Position numbers and translations under genes: made by a program. 64,000 nt of DNA. Source: Nocardioides mangrovi. GTDB taxonomy: Bacteria > Actinomycetota > Actinomycetes > Propionibacteriales > Nocardioidaceae. The notes beneath the pieces are model-generated. The model was given only the letters and a program-made list of their open reading frames with translations, was not told where the DNA came from and did no database searches. Of this stretch, positions 8,077-16,074 are shown one piece after another (the first letter of the stretch is position 1; each line of letters begins with the position of its first letter). The stretch is taken from positions 124,001 to 188,000 of the forward strand of contig NZ_JAIQZJ010000013.1 of NCBI RefSeq assembly GCF_020073815.1, written 5' to 3'.

Positions 8077-8907
8077 ATGCGCTTCAGCCAGGTCGACGTC
8101 TTCTCCAGCGAGCCGCTGCGCGGCAACCCGGTCGCCGTGGTGCACGACGCCGACGGCGTCACCGACGAGGAGATGGCGGCCTTCGCGCGCTGGACGAACC
8201 TGTCGGAGACGACGTTCCTGCTCACCCCGACCGACCCGGCCGCCGACTACCGGCTGCGGATCTTCACCCCTGGCGACGAGCTGCCCTTCGCCGGGCACCC
8301 GACCCTCGGCAGCGCGCACGCGTGGCTCGAGGCGGGCGGCCACCCGCGCGGCACGGACGTGGTCCAGGAGTGCGGCGCGGGGTTGGTGACCATTCGTCGC
8401 GCCTCGGACGGGCAGGGCGGCCTCTCCTTCCAGGCGCCGCCGCTGATGCGGTCGGGCGCGGTGTCCGAGGAGGACCTCGCCGCCATCGCCGCGGCCCTCG
8501 GCGTCGCCCGCGGCGACCTCCTCGACAGCGCCTGGATCGACAACGGCCCGGGCTGGGTCGGCGTGCTGCTTCGCGACGCCGAGACGGTCCTCGGGCTGCG
8601 CCCCGACTGGTCGCTCTTCGGCGACCTCAAGATCGGCGTCGTCGGCGCGCACCCCGCAGGCGGGCCCGCCGACGTCGAGGTCCGGGCGTTCTGCCCGCAG
8701 TTCGGCATCCCGGAGGACCCGGTCACCGGCTCCCTCAACGCCGGTCTGGGGCAGTGGCTGGCCGGCACCACCCTGCCCGCGTCGTACGTCGCCGCCCAGG
8801 GCACGGTCCTCCAGCGGGCCGGCCGGGTGCAGGTCGCGCTCGTCGACGGCGAGGTCTGGGTCGGTGGTGAGACGCGCACGACGATTGCCGGGACCGTCGC
8901 CCTCTGA
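8077..8907 (+). CDS. PhzF-family isomerase-like protein
   Basis: Member of the PhzF/DapF-fold family (named for phenazine biosynthesis; most members are of unknown substrate). 276 residues. Typical landmarks: FSQVDVFSSEPLRGNPVAVV at the start, LSETTFLL near residue 50 with the conserved Glu that acts as general acid/base in PhzF, LPFAGHPTLGSAHAWL near residue 75, and the second-lobe motif FGIPEDPVTGSLNAGLG near residue 215. These two GHPT/DPVTGS glycine-rich turns define the active-site cleft. There is no phenazine gene nearby, so no pathway can be given. It is followed 16 nt later by thyA, which has its own promoter. Confidence 0.85.
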   Translation: MRFSQVDVFSSEPLRGNPVAVVHDADGVTDEEMAAFARWTNLSETTFLLTPTDPAADYRLRIFTPGDELPFAGHPTLGSAHAWLEAGGHPRGTDVVQECGAGLVTIRRASDGQGGLSFQAPPLMRSGAVSEEDLAAIAAALGVARGDLLDSAWIDNGPGWVGVLLRDAETVLGLRPDWSLFGDLKIGVVGAHPAGGPADVEVRAFCPQFGIPEDPVTGSLNAGLGQWLAGTTLPASYVAAQGTVLQRAGRVQVALVDGEVWVGGETRTTIAGTVAL

Positions 8908-8911
8908 GGTC

Positions 8912-8917
8912 TAGGCT
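8912..8917 (+). promoter_or_regulatory. -10 of thyA-folA (TAGGCT), leaderless
   Basis: TAGGCT overlaps the end of the PhzF reading frame region and ends 6 nt before GTG 8924; no ribosome-binding site. Confidence 0.6.
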
Positions 8918-8923
8918 CGGGGC

Positions 8924-9718
8924 GTGCAGCAGTACCTCGACCTCCTCCAGCGGATCCTCGACGAGGGTGTCGAGAAGGGCGACCGCACCGGCACCGGCAC
9001 CCGCTCGGTCTTCGGCCACCAGATGCGCTTCGACCTGTCGGCCGGCTTCCCGCTGGTGACCACGAAGAAGATCCACACCCGCTCGGTCTTCGGCGAGCTG
9101 CTGTGGTTCCTGCGCGGTGACACCAACGTGAAGTGGCTGCAGGACCGCGGCATCACCATCTGGGACGAGTGGGCGGACGACAACGGCGACCTCGGCCCGG
9201 TCTACGGCTACCAGTGGCGCTCCTGGCCGACCCCGGACGGGCGGCACATCGACCAGATCAAGCAGGTCGTCGCCGACATCCGCGCCAATCCCGACTCCCG
9301 CCGGCTCATCGTCTCGGCCTGGAACGTCGCCGACATCCCCGACATGGCGCTCGCGCCGTGCCACGCGTTCTTCCAGTTCTACGTCGCCGACGGCCGGCTG
9401 AGCTGCCAGCTCTACCAGCGCTCGGCCGACGTGTTCCTCGGCGTGCCGTTCAACATCGCGTCCTACGCCCTGCTCACCCACATGGTCGCCCAGGTGACCG
9501 GCCTCGAGGTCGGCGACTTCGTGCACACGCTCGGGGACGCGCACCTCTACCTCAACCACCTCGACCAGGCGCAGCTCCAGCTCACCCGCGAGCCGCGCCC
9601 GCTGCCGACGCTGGTGCTCGACCCGTCGGTGACCGAGCTCGACGCCTTCGACCTCGAGCACATCGCCGTCGAGGGCTACGACCCGCACCCGGGCATCAAG
9701 GCGCCGATCGCGGTATGA
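8924..9718 (+). CDS. thyA: Thymidylate synthase
   Basis: Converts dUMP to dTMP with methylene-tetrahydrofolate, giving dihydrofolate. 264 residues, the E. coli length. Arg21 (phosphate binding, GDRTGTGT), the catalytic Cys146 in LAPCHAFFQFYV, the following QLYQRSADVFLGVPFNIASYALL block with the dUMP-binding Arg/Ser/Asp, and the HLYLNHLDQ Tyr-His pair are all present. GTG 8924 is placed by the leaderless promoter; an upstream ribosome-binding site is absent. Its stop overlaps the folA start (ATGA), the classical coupling with dihydrofolate reductase that recycles its product. Confidence 0.97.
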   Translation: MQQYLDLLQRILDEGVEKGDRTGTGTRSVFGHQMRFDLSAGFPLVTTKKIHTRSVFGELLWFLRGDTNVKWLQDRGITIWDEWADDNGDLGPVYGYQWRSWPTPDGRHIDQIKQVVADIRANPDSRRLIVSAWNVADIPDMALAPCHAFFQFYVADGRLSCQLYQRSADVFLGVPFNIASYALLTHMVAQVTGLEVGDFVHTLGDAHLYLNHLDQAQLQLTREPRPLPTLVLDPSVTELDAFDLEHIAVEGYDPHPGIKAPIAV

Positions 9719-10197
9719 AGCGGGTCGTCCTGGTGGCGGCCGTCGCCCGCAACGGCGTCATCGGTGACGGCCCCGACATCCCCTGGAAGGTCCCGGGCGA
9801 GCAGGCACTCTTCAAGGAGCTCACGCTCGGCCACACCCTGCTGATGGGGCGCACGACCTACGAGTCGATCGGTCGCCCGCTGCCCGGCCGCACCACGATC
9901 GTGCTGACCCGCGACCCGGCCTGGTCCGCCGACGGGGTGCTGGTCGCCCACTCGGTCGAGGAGGCGCTGACGCTCGCCGCGGAGCTCCCCGGCCAGCTGA
10001 TGGTCGCCGGCGGGGGAGAGGTGTACGCCGCCCTGCTCCCGCGGGCCGACGAGATGGTCCTCTCCCGGGTCGACCTCGAGCCGTCCGGTGACGCGTTCTT
10101 CCCGGCGTACGCCGCCGCGGACTGGCTGGAGACGGCACGCGAGCAGCACGAGGGGTACGAGCGGGTCTTCCTGGTCCGCGCCGCCGAGCGCCTGTGA
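9715..10197 (+). CDS. folA: Dihydrofolate reductase
   Basis: Reduces dihydrofolate produced by the preceding thymidylate synthase to tetrahydrofolate with NADPH. 160 residues, normal. Visible motifs: VVLVAAVARNGVIGDGPDIPW (Met20-loop region), substrate-site acid Glu29 in VPGEQALFKELT, cofactor motif LLMGRTTYESIGRPLPGRT (about 42-60) and the second NADPH-binding turn MVAGGGEVYAALL. It overlaps thyA by 4 nt (ATGA), so translation is coupled. Nothing suggests an antifolate-resistant variant, but that cannot be excluded by eye. Confidence 0.96.
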   Translation: MKRVVLVAAVARNGVIGDGPDIPWKVPGEQALFKELTLGHTLLMGRTTYESIGRPLPGRTTIVLTRDPAWSADGVLVAHSVEEALTLAAELPGQLMVAGGGEVYAALLPRADEMVLSRVDLEPSGDAFFPAYAAADWLETAREQHEGYERVFLVRAAERL

Positions 10198-10323
10198 GGC
10201 GACTCACACTTCGGACGGATCAGGTCCGATACCCGTAGGCCGACCCGTACCCGGAAATGGGTAAGGACACCCGCCACCCGGCCGATGTAAACGGACGTGA
10301 TCGGTCGGCAATCTGGGTCCCAT

Positions 10324-10352
10324 CGCGACCCGTGCCCTGTGGCCGGGTCGCG
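10324..10352 (+). other. Leader hairpin before the secreted GH26-like gene
   Basis: CGCGACCCG (10324-10332) and CGGGTCGCG (10344-10352) form a perfect 9-bp stem with an 11-nt loop. It sits about 40 nt before ATG 10390 in the 192-nt gap after folA. No U tract follows, so it may be an attenuator, an RNA-stability element or a folA terminator. The remainder of the gap shows no clear riboswitch consensus. Confidence 0.5.
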
Positions 10353-10389
10353 CGTCCGTACCCCCGACGGCAGGATCACCAGACTCCTC

Positions 10390-11787
10390 ATGACCCGCAT
10401 CAACGCACGCCGCGCGGCCCTCCTCACGGCCAGCCTCGCGACCACCGCCGCCCTCGCGGGCGGCGTCCTCCCGACCCTCGCTGACGCCGCGACCGCCCCC
10501 GCCTCGAGCACGGCCGCCGCGAAGCACAAGAAGAAGAAGCGGAACGCGGCGCCGAAGGCCACGTTCACCACGACCCGCGACGACCTCACCGCCGCCGTGG
10601 ACGCCTCCGCCTCGAAGGACGCCGACGGCACCATCGCGTCGTACGCCTGGACCTTCGGCGACGGCACCAAGGCGAAGGGCCGCAAGGCCGAGCACACCTA
10701 CGACGAGGCCGGCACCTTCTCGGTGCGCCTCAAGGTCACCGACAACAAGGGTGCGACCACCTCGGTCAAGAAGTCGGTCACGGTCGACACGTCCGCGACG
10801 ACGCCGACCGACCCGACCACCCCGACCGACCCGACCGACCCGACCACCCCCACGACGCCCACGACGCCGAGCACCCCGTCCACCCCGGTCCAGCAGACCG
10901 GCGCGGCGCTGGGCATGTACCGCGGCAACCCCAGCGAGGCCCCGGACGCCAGCTACCAGAGCACGTACGGCGAGGCGCCGGCGGTGACCAGCTCGTACTA
11001 CACGACGCAGGCCCCGAACGAGTCCTACGAGACCGCCCGGGTGCAGCGCGGCACCGACGTCTTCCTCGACTTCGACACCAAGTCGACGCCGGGCCAGATC
11101 GGCCTGATCGCCAACCGGGACGCCAGCACGATCACCAACTGGGTCGACCGCGACCTGAAGTCCGCGCAGAAGATCGCCGCGGCCGGCAAGGCCAGCGGCG
11201 CGACCGTCTACGTGTCCTTCACCCACGAGTGGGAGGTCAAGCGCGCGCAGAACGTGCTGACCAACTCCAGCGACCGGGACCCGGCGACCTACGCGAAGGC
11301 GTGGAACGTCTTCGCCGCGCGCGCCGCCGCCGTGGCGCCCGACGTGAAGCTCGTCTACTGGGTCGGCGGCTTCTCGAGCAACTTCTCCGTGATCGACCAG
11401 GTCATGGCGGGCTTCGACTTCGCACCCGACGTGGTCGCGTGGGACCCCTACGTGACCACCAACGGCAGCGCGACCACGACCGCCACGAAGCTCTTCAGCA
11501 GCTTCTCCGACCACCTCGACGCCAACGCGACGTACCTCGGCTGGGGCAGCCCGACCAAGGCGCTCGGTGAGTTCGGCTTCTCGCTCGAGCACGGCGACGC
11601 GGCGGCCGCGACGTTCTACAACGGCGTCCGGGCCGGCATGAGCGCCAACGACATCTCGCTGGCGATCCAGTTCAACCGCGACAAGCAGGACCCGACCGCG
11701 TACGTCCACTACAAGATCGACGGTGGCTCGTACCCGCAGGCCGAGAAGGCGTACGCCGCGGCCGCGGACGACGTCAACGGGAGCTGA
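10390..11787 (+). CDS. Secreted PKD-domain GH26-like glycoside hydrolase
   Basis: 465 residues. A signal peptide (MTRINARRAALLTASLATTA... ending near residue 35) is followed by a Lys-rich patch, a PKD/Ig-like domain (about 55-133, with YAWTFGDGT), a Thr/Pro-Asp-rich linker (136-168), and a C-terminal alpha/beta-barrel-like domain (about 172-455). Two candidate catalytic acids are spaced as in clan GH-A family 26: Glu280 in VSFTHEWE (acid/base after His) and Glu394 in LGEFGFSLEHGD (nucleophile). Start ATG 10390 begins the signal peptide. Likely a beta-mannanase or beta-glucanase-like enzyme acting outside the cell; the substrate is not known. Convergent with the LuxR-type regulator 27 nt away. 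Confidence 0.85.
   Translation: MTRINARRAALLTASLATTAALAGGVLPTLADAATAPASSTAAAKHKKKKRNAAPKATFTTTRDDLTAAVDASASKDADGTIASYAWTFGDGTKAKGRKAEHTYDEAGTFSVRLKVTDNKGATTSVKKSVTVDTSATTPTDPTTPTDPTDPTTPTTPTTPSTPSTPVQQTGAALGMYRGNPSEAPDASYQSTYGEAPAVTSSYYTTQAPNESYETARVQRGTDVFLDFDTKSTPGQIGLIANRDASTITNWVDRDLKSAQKIAAAGKASGATVYVSFTHEWEVKRAQNVLTNSSDRDPATYAKAWNVFAARAAAVAPDVKLVYWVGGFSSNFSVIDQVMAGFDFAPDVVAWDPYVTTNGSATTTATKLFSSFSDHLDANATYLGWGSPTKALGEFGFSLEHGDAAAATFYNGVRAGMSANDISLAIQFNRDKQDPTAYVHYKIDGGSYPQAEKAYAAAADDVNGS
10798..10885 (+). repeat. Thr-Pro/Asp-Pro linker repeats
   Basis: Imperfect GACCCGACC/ACGCCGACC units encode the TPTDPT-type linker between the PKD and catalytic domains. They are coding microsatellite repeats, not a CRISPR array. 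Confidence 0.7.
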
Positions 11788-11814
11788 CCGCAGCCTCCGG
11801 GACCACGCCCGGGG

Positions 11815-14166
11815 TCACGTCCGAGGATCCACCTGACGTCGTTCGGCCACCCAGGCCGCGATCAGGGAGCGTGAGCTGAAGCCCAGCTTGCGCAGGATGT
11901 TCTCGACGTGGCCCTGGGCGGTCCGCACCGAGATGACCAGCCGGTCCGCGATCTGCGGGTTGGAGAGTCCCTCGGCCACGAGGTCGGCGACCTCGAGCTC
12001 GCGCTTGGTCAGCGGGTGCGTCTCTGCCTCCCCGGGCGCCGCCTCGGCCGGCAGGTCGTCGCGGTCGGGGTCGAGGGCGAAGTCCACCGCCTGGTCGAGC
12101 GTGATCAGCGACCCCCGCCGGAACTGGTCGCGGAAGTCCCGCTTCCCCAGCAGCGCCCGCGCCGGCTCGATGCCCGGCTCCCGCGCTCGGGTGTGGGTCA
12201 GGATGTTGCCCGTCTGGGTCATCCCGACCGTGTCCCAGATCCCCTCGGCGGCGCCGAGCAGGAGGGCCGCGCGACGGCCCCGCCCCTCGCTGGCCGCGAG
12301 CCGGCCGAGCGAGTCGAGGGCGACGGCCATGCCCATCCGGTCCCCGAGCCCGTGCTTGATGCGCAGGGCCTGCCGGTAGAGCTCCGCGGCCCGCTTCCGC
12401 TCGCGGCGGGTCGAGGCGACGTCGCCGAGCCCGTTGAGCGCGAACGCGCGGAGGAAGCCGTCCCCGCAGATCGCGGCGACGGAGATGCAGGCCTCGAAGC
12501 TGGCGGCCGCGGCGCGCGGGTCGCCGGTGGCGTAGCGGACCACCCCGCTCATCAGGTAGGCGAGCATCAGGCCGCTCAGGTCGTCGGTGCCGTCGAGCGC
12601 CGCGACGGCCCGGTCGGCGTTCGTCCGGGCCGTGGTCGCGTCGCCGTCCCACACGGCCAGCACGGCGGCCGGGATGAGACCGCGTCCGCGGGTCGCCGGG
12701 TCGTCGACCGCGAGCCCGGCGGCGAGCGAGAGCCGGTCCCGGGCCGCCGGCCCGTCGCCGACCAGGACGGCGAAGCGGGCGGCGCCGACGGCGGCACGGG
12801 CCCGGGCGAGGTCGGAGCCCTCGCCGGTGTCCAGCAGCACGCCGAACCAGGTGAGCGCCTCGCCCAGCCGACCCGACCCGGACCAGAACATGTCGAGGTC
12901 GGCGGCGATCAGCAGCGCCGCCTCAACCAGCCCCGAGGTCGTCGAGCCGTGGTGCAGCGCCGCCCGGATGTTGGCCCGCTCCGTCTCGATCCGGGCCAGC
13001 CAGAGGGCCTGGTCGGGGCCGGCCCAGGTGGCCCGGAACCGCGCGGCCAGGTCTCCGCACCACCGCACGTGCCGCTCGCGCAGGCCCGCCTCCGTCCCGG
13101 ACGAGCGGGCCACGCCGCGGCCGTACTCGCGGATGTCGGCCAGCATCCGGTAGCGCGAGCCGCCCGACGCGTCGGCCTCGGCGACCAGCACCGACTGGTC
13201 GACCAGCGACCCGATGAGGTCCACCAGGGGCCCCTCCTCGTCGGGCGCCGGCCCGATCGCCGTGCACACGCTCTCCGCGTCGAGCAGGGAGAAGCCGCCC
13301 TTGAAGACCCAGACCTGCGCCCAGAGCAGCTGCTCGGCCGGGGAGCAGAGGCTGTGCGACCACTCCACGCACGCGAGCAGCGAGCGGTGCCGGTCCGGCA
13401 CGTCCTGGAAGCCGGCGTTGAGCACCCCGAACCGGTCGGTGAGCCGCTCGAGGATCTCCTGCGGCGTGAAGACGCGGATCCGGCTGGCCGCGAGCTCGAG
13501 GGCCAGCGGATTGCCGTCGAGCTCGGTGCACAGCCGTGCCACCGCGCCGGCGTTGGCCTCGGTGAGCGTGAAGGGGGAGTACGCCGCCCGGGCGCGACGT
13601 ACGAAGAGCTGGACGGCCTCGTAGTGGCCCAGCGCCTCCGGGTCGTCGACGTCCCGCGACCGTCGCCCCGGCGTGGTCATCGACGCGACGGTGACCACGT
13701 CCTCGCCGCTGATCAGCAGCGGGCGGCGGCTGGTGACGAGGACCGACAGGTGGGGGCACGCCGCGCGCATCCGCTGGACCAGGTCGCCGACCTCCCGGTA
13801 GAGGTGCTCGCAGTTGTCGAGGAGCAGCAGCGCCCGCCGGTCCGCGACGAAGTCGGTCAGCGTGGTCACGGCGTGCGGGGCGTCGGGGATCTGGAGGCCG
13901 ACCGCGTCCCCGACCGCCGAGACCAGGAGCCCGCCGGTGGTCAGGTCCTCGAGCGCGACCACCCAGGTGCCGTCGGGGTAGGCCCGGGCCTGCCGGAAGA
14001 GCTCGACGACCCGGATCGCCACCCGGGTCTTGCCGATGCCGCCCGGCCCGATCAGCGTCACGGTCCGGTTCCTGCTCAGGTGCTCGCGCACGTCGGTCAG
14101 CAGCTCCCTGCGGCCGACGAACGAGGTGAAGAACTCGGAAGTGGCTATCTGCGTGACGATAGGCAC
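11815..14166 (-). CDS. Large LuxR-family regulator with NB-ARC-like ATPase (LAL/SARP-like)
   Basis: About 783 residues. An N-terminal STAND-type ATPase begins at FFTSFVGRRELL, with Walker A LIGPGGIGKTRVA and Walker B ALLLLDNCEHL; the middle is an alpha-helical, TPR-like region; the C-terminus is a GerE/LuxR helix-turn-helix (PLTKRELEVADLVAEGLSNPQIADRLVISVRT...GHVENILRKLGF). Such proteins bind a ligand or protein through the repeats and switch transcription in an ATP-dependent way. The start is uncertain: GTG 14166 is used here because the conserved part begins just after it, but GTG 14172, an ATG near 14241 and GTG 14259 are in frame and the last two overlap the divergent gene. It is divergent from the LLM oxidoreductase, a likely target. 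Confidence 0.85.
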   Translation of the reverse strand: MPIVTQIATSEFFTSFVGRRELLTDVREHLSRNRTVTLIGPGGIGKTRVAIRVVELFRQARAYPDGTWVVALEDLTTGGLLVSAVGDAVGLQIPDAPHAVTTLTDFVADRRALLLLDNCEHLYREVGDLVQRMRAACPHLSVLVTSRRPLLISGEDVVTVASMTTPGRRSRDVDDPEALGHYEAVQLFVRRARAAYSPFTLTEANAGAVARLCTELDGNPLALELAASRIRVFTPQEILERLTDRFGVLNAGFQDVPDRHRSLLACVEWSHSLCSPAEQLLWAQVWVFKGGFSLLDAESVCTAIGPAPDEEGPLVDLIGSLVDQSVLVAEADASGGSRYRMLADIREYGRGVARSSGTEAGLRERHVRWCGDLAARFRATWAGPDQALWLARIETERANIRAALHHGSTTSGLVEAALLIAADLDMFWSGSGRLGEALTWFGVLLDTGEGSDLARARAAVGAARFAVLVGDGPAARDRLSLAAGLAVDDPATRGRGLIPAAVLAVWDGDATTARTNADRAVAALDGTDDLSGLMLAYLMSGVVRYATGDPRAAAASFEACISVAAICGDGFLRAFALNGLGDVASTRRERKRAAELYRQALRIKHGLGDRMGMAVALDSLGRLAASEGRGRRAALLLGAAEGIWDTVGMTQTGNILTHTRAREPGIEPARALLGKRDFRDQFRRGSLITLDQAVDFALDPDRDDLPAEAAPGEAETHPLTKRELEVADLVAEGLSNPQIADRLVISVRTAQGHVENILRKLGFSSRSLIAAWVAERRQVDPRT

Positions 14167-14227
14167 CCCCACGGGCGGTGACGGACCAGCGGGCCACCCA
14201 CCCGCAAAATTGGGTAGGTCGACCTGA

Positions 14228-14233
14228 CAGGCT
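14228..14233 (+). promoter_or_regulatory. -10 of LLM oxidoreductase (CAGGCT), leaderless
   Basis: CAGGCT ends 6 nt before ATG 14240. The 73-nt divergent region upstream also contains the AT-rich patch AAAATTGGGTAGGT, notable in this GC-rich sequence, which may be a regulator site or a promoter element. Confidence 0.5.
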
Positions 14234-14239
14234 GGGGTC

Positions 14240-15160
14240 ATGGAGCTGCGCGTCTTCACCGAACCCCAGCAGGGAGCGGCGTACGACGACCTGGTCGCGG
14301 TCGCCCAGGAGGCCGAGCGTCTCGGCTTCGGGGCGTTCTTCCGGTCCGACCACTACCTCGGCATGGGCACCGAGGGCCTGCCGGGGCCCAGCGACGCCTG
14401 GATCACGCTGGCCGGCATCGCTCGCGAGACGAGCACCATCCGGCTCGGCACGATGATGACCAGCGCCACCTTCCGGCTGCCCGGCCCGCTCGCGATCTCG
14501 GTCGCGAACGTCGACCAGATGAGCGGCGGCCGCGTCGAGCTCGGCATCGGGGCCGGGTGGTTCGAGCAGGAGCACACGAAGTACGGCATCCCGTTCCCGG
14601 GCACGGGGGAGCGGTTCGACCGTCTCGAGGAGCAGCTCGCGATCATCACCGGCCTCTGGGCGACCGAGGGCGGCTTCTCCTTCGACGGCGAGCACTACCA
14701 GGTGGCCGACAGCCCCGGGCTGCCGAAGCCCACGCAGGCCAAGCCGCCGGTCCTCATCGGCGGGCTCGGCAAGAAGCGCACGCCGGCGCTGGCCGCGACG
14801 TACGCCGACGAGTTCAACCTGCCGTTCGTCGACGTCGCGACGACGACCGCCCAGTTCGCCCGCGTCCGCGAGGCCTGCGAGCGGCAGGAGCGCGACCCGG
14901 CCACGATGCGCTGGTCCAACGCGTTGGTCGTCTGCGTCGGCGCCGACGAGGCCGAGGTCGAGCGCCGAGCCGCCGCCATCGGGCGCGAGGCGGACGAGCT
15001 GCGGGCCAACGGCGTCGCGGGCACCCCGGAGGAGGCGATCGAGACGCTGGCGGCGTACGCCGAGGCCGGGGCCGAGCGGGTCTACCTGCAGTTCCTCGAC
15101 CTCGCCGACCTCGACCACCTGCGACTCGTCGCGACCGAGGTCATGCCGCACGTCGGGTGA
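14240..15160 (+). CDS. LLM-class (probably F420-dependent) oxidoreductase
   Basis: Luciferase-like TIM-barrel flavin/F420 enzyme of 306 residues. Family landmarks: the N-terminal MELRVFTEPQQGAAYDDLVAVAQ, SDHYLGMG near residue 34, RLGTMMTSATFRLPGPLAISVANVDQMSGGRVELGIGAGW near residues 72-112, and KPTQAKPPVLIGGLGKKRTPALAATYADEFN. Actinobacterial members of this subgroup usually use cofactor F420 rather than FMN, but the cofactor is inferred from family only. It is divergent from the LuxR/ATPase regulator and followed by dapA with its own promoter; no pathway partner is adjacent. Confidence 0.88.
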   Translation: MELRVFTEPQQGAAYDDLVAVAQEAERLGFGAFFRSDHYLGMGTEGLPGPSDAWITLAGIARETSTIRLGTMMTSATFRLPGPLAISVANVDQMSGGRVELGIGAGWFEQEHTKYGIPFPGTGERFDRLEEQLAIITGLWATEGGFSFDGEHYQVADSPGLPKPTQAKPPVLIGGLGKKRTPALAATYADEFNLPFVDVATTTAQFARVREACERQERDPATMRWSNALVVCVGADEAEVERRAAAIGREADELRANGVAGTPEEAIETLAAYAEAGAERVYLQFLDLADLDHLRLVATEVMPHVG

Positions 15161-15164
15161 GCGA

Positions 15165-15170
15165 TAACCT
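15165..15170 (+). promoter_or_regulatory. -10 of dapA-rnj (TAACCT), leaderless
   Basis: TAACCT ends 7 nt before ATG 15178, only a few bases after the stop of the preceding gene; no ribosome-binding site. Confidence 0.65.
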
Positions 15171-15177
15171 GACCCCT

Positions 15178-16074
15178 ATGACGTCTGCCCCCGCTGCGCC
15201 CTTCGGCCGCATGCTCACCGCGATGGCGACCCCGTTCGCCGCCGACGGGAGCCTCGACCTGGACGGGGTGCAGAAGGTGGCCAAGCACCTGGTCGCCCAC
15301 GGCCACGACGGCCTCGTCGTCTCCGGCACCACCGGCGAGTCGCCGACCACCACCAAGGAGGAGGACGGCGAGACCCTCGCGGCGGTCCGCGACGCCGTCG
15401 GCCCAGACGTCAAGCTCGTCGCGGGCGTCGGCACCAACGACACCGCCACCTCGACCTACCTCGCGCGGCAGGCCCGCGAGCGCGGCGCCGACGGCATCCT
15501 GCTCGTCACGCCCTACTACAACAAGCCCGGGCAGAAGGGCATCCTCCACCACTTCCGCCAGGTCGTGGACGTCGCCGAGCTGCCCGTCATGCTCTACGAC
15601 GTGCCGGGCCGCACCGGCAGCCAGATCGCGCTGGAGTCCTACGCCGAGATGATCGGCTGGGAGCCGGTGGTCGCGGTCAAGGACGCCGTCGGCGACATGC
15701 CGCGGGCGGCCAAGCTCGCCGGCATGGGCTACGCCGTCTACTCCGGCGACGACATCAACACGCTCGGCTTCCTGGCCCACGGCGCCTGCGGCCTCGTCTC
15801 CGTCGTCGGCCACGCGGCCGGCAAGGAGCTGGCATCGATGATCGAGACCTTCCTGGCCGGTGACCCGGCCGGCGCGCTCGCGACGTACCAGCGGCTGCTG
15901 CCGGCGATGGAGGCCGTGATGGGCGTGCCCAACTACGGCGCCACGACGGCGAAGGCGTCGCTCGAGCTGCTCGGCGTGCTCGACAACCGCAACGTCCGAT
16001 CGCCACTGGTGCCGCTCGACGACGACGAGGTGACCGCGCTGCGCGCCGGCCTCGCCGAGGCGGGTCTCCTGTGA
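15178..16074 (+). CDS. dapA: 4-Hydroxy-tetrahydrodipicolinate synthase
   Basis: Condenses pyruvate and aspartate semialdehyde in lysine/diaminopimelate synthesis, which also feeds peptidoglycan. 298 residues. Schiff-base Lys168 in VVAVKDAVGD, Tyr140 in MLYDVPGRTG, and Thr51-Thr52 in VVSGTTGESPTTT complete the catalytic set; GILLVTPYYNKPGQKG is the third family signature. ATG 15178 is set by TAACCT 7 nt upstream. It overlaps rnj by 4 nt (GTGA), a dapA-rnj arrangement common in Actinomycetota. Confidence 0.96.
   Translation: MTSAPAAPFGRMLTAMATPFAADGSLDLDGVQKVAKHLVAHGHDGLVVSGTTGESPTTTKEEDGETLAAVRDAVGPDVKLVAGVGTNDTATSTYLARQARERGADGILLVTPYYNKPGQKGILHHFRQVVDVAELPVMLYDVPGRTGSQIALESYAEMIGWEPVVAVKDAVGDMPRAAKLAGMGYAVYSGDDINTLGFLAHGACGLVSVVGHAAGKELASMIETFLAGDPAGALATYQRLLPAMEAVMGVPNYGATTAKASLELLGVLDNRNVRSPLVPLDDDEVTALRAGLAEAGLL

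Noticed and set aside
10201..10389. Cyclic-dinucleotide riboswitch before a wall-type secreted gene
   Set aside because: I could not find the conserved c-di-AMP or c-di-GMP riboswitch core sequences; only a hairpin is supported.
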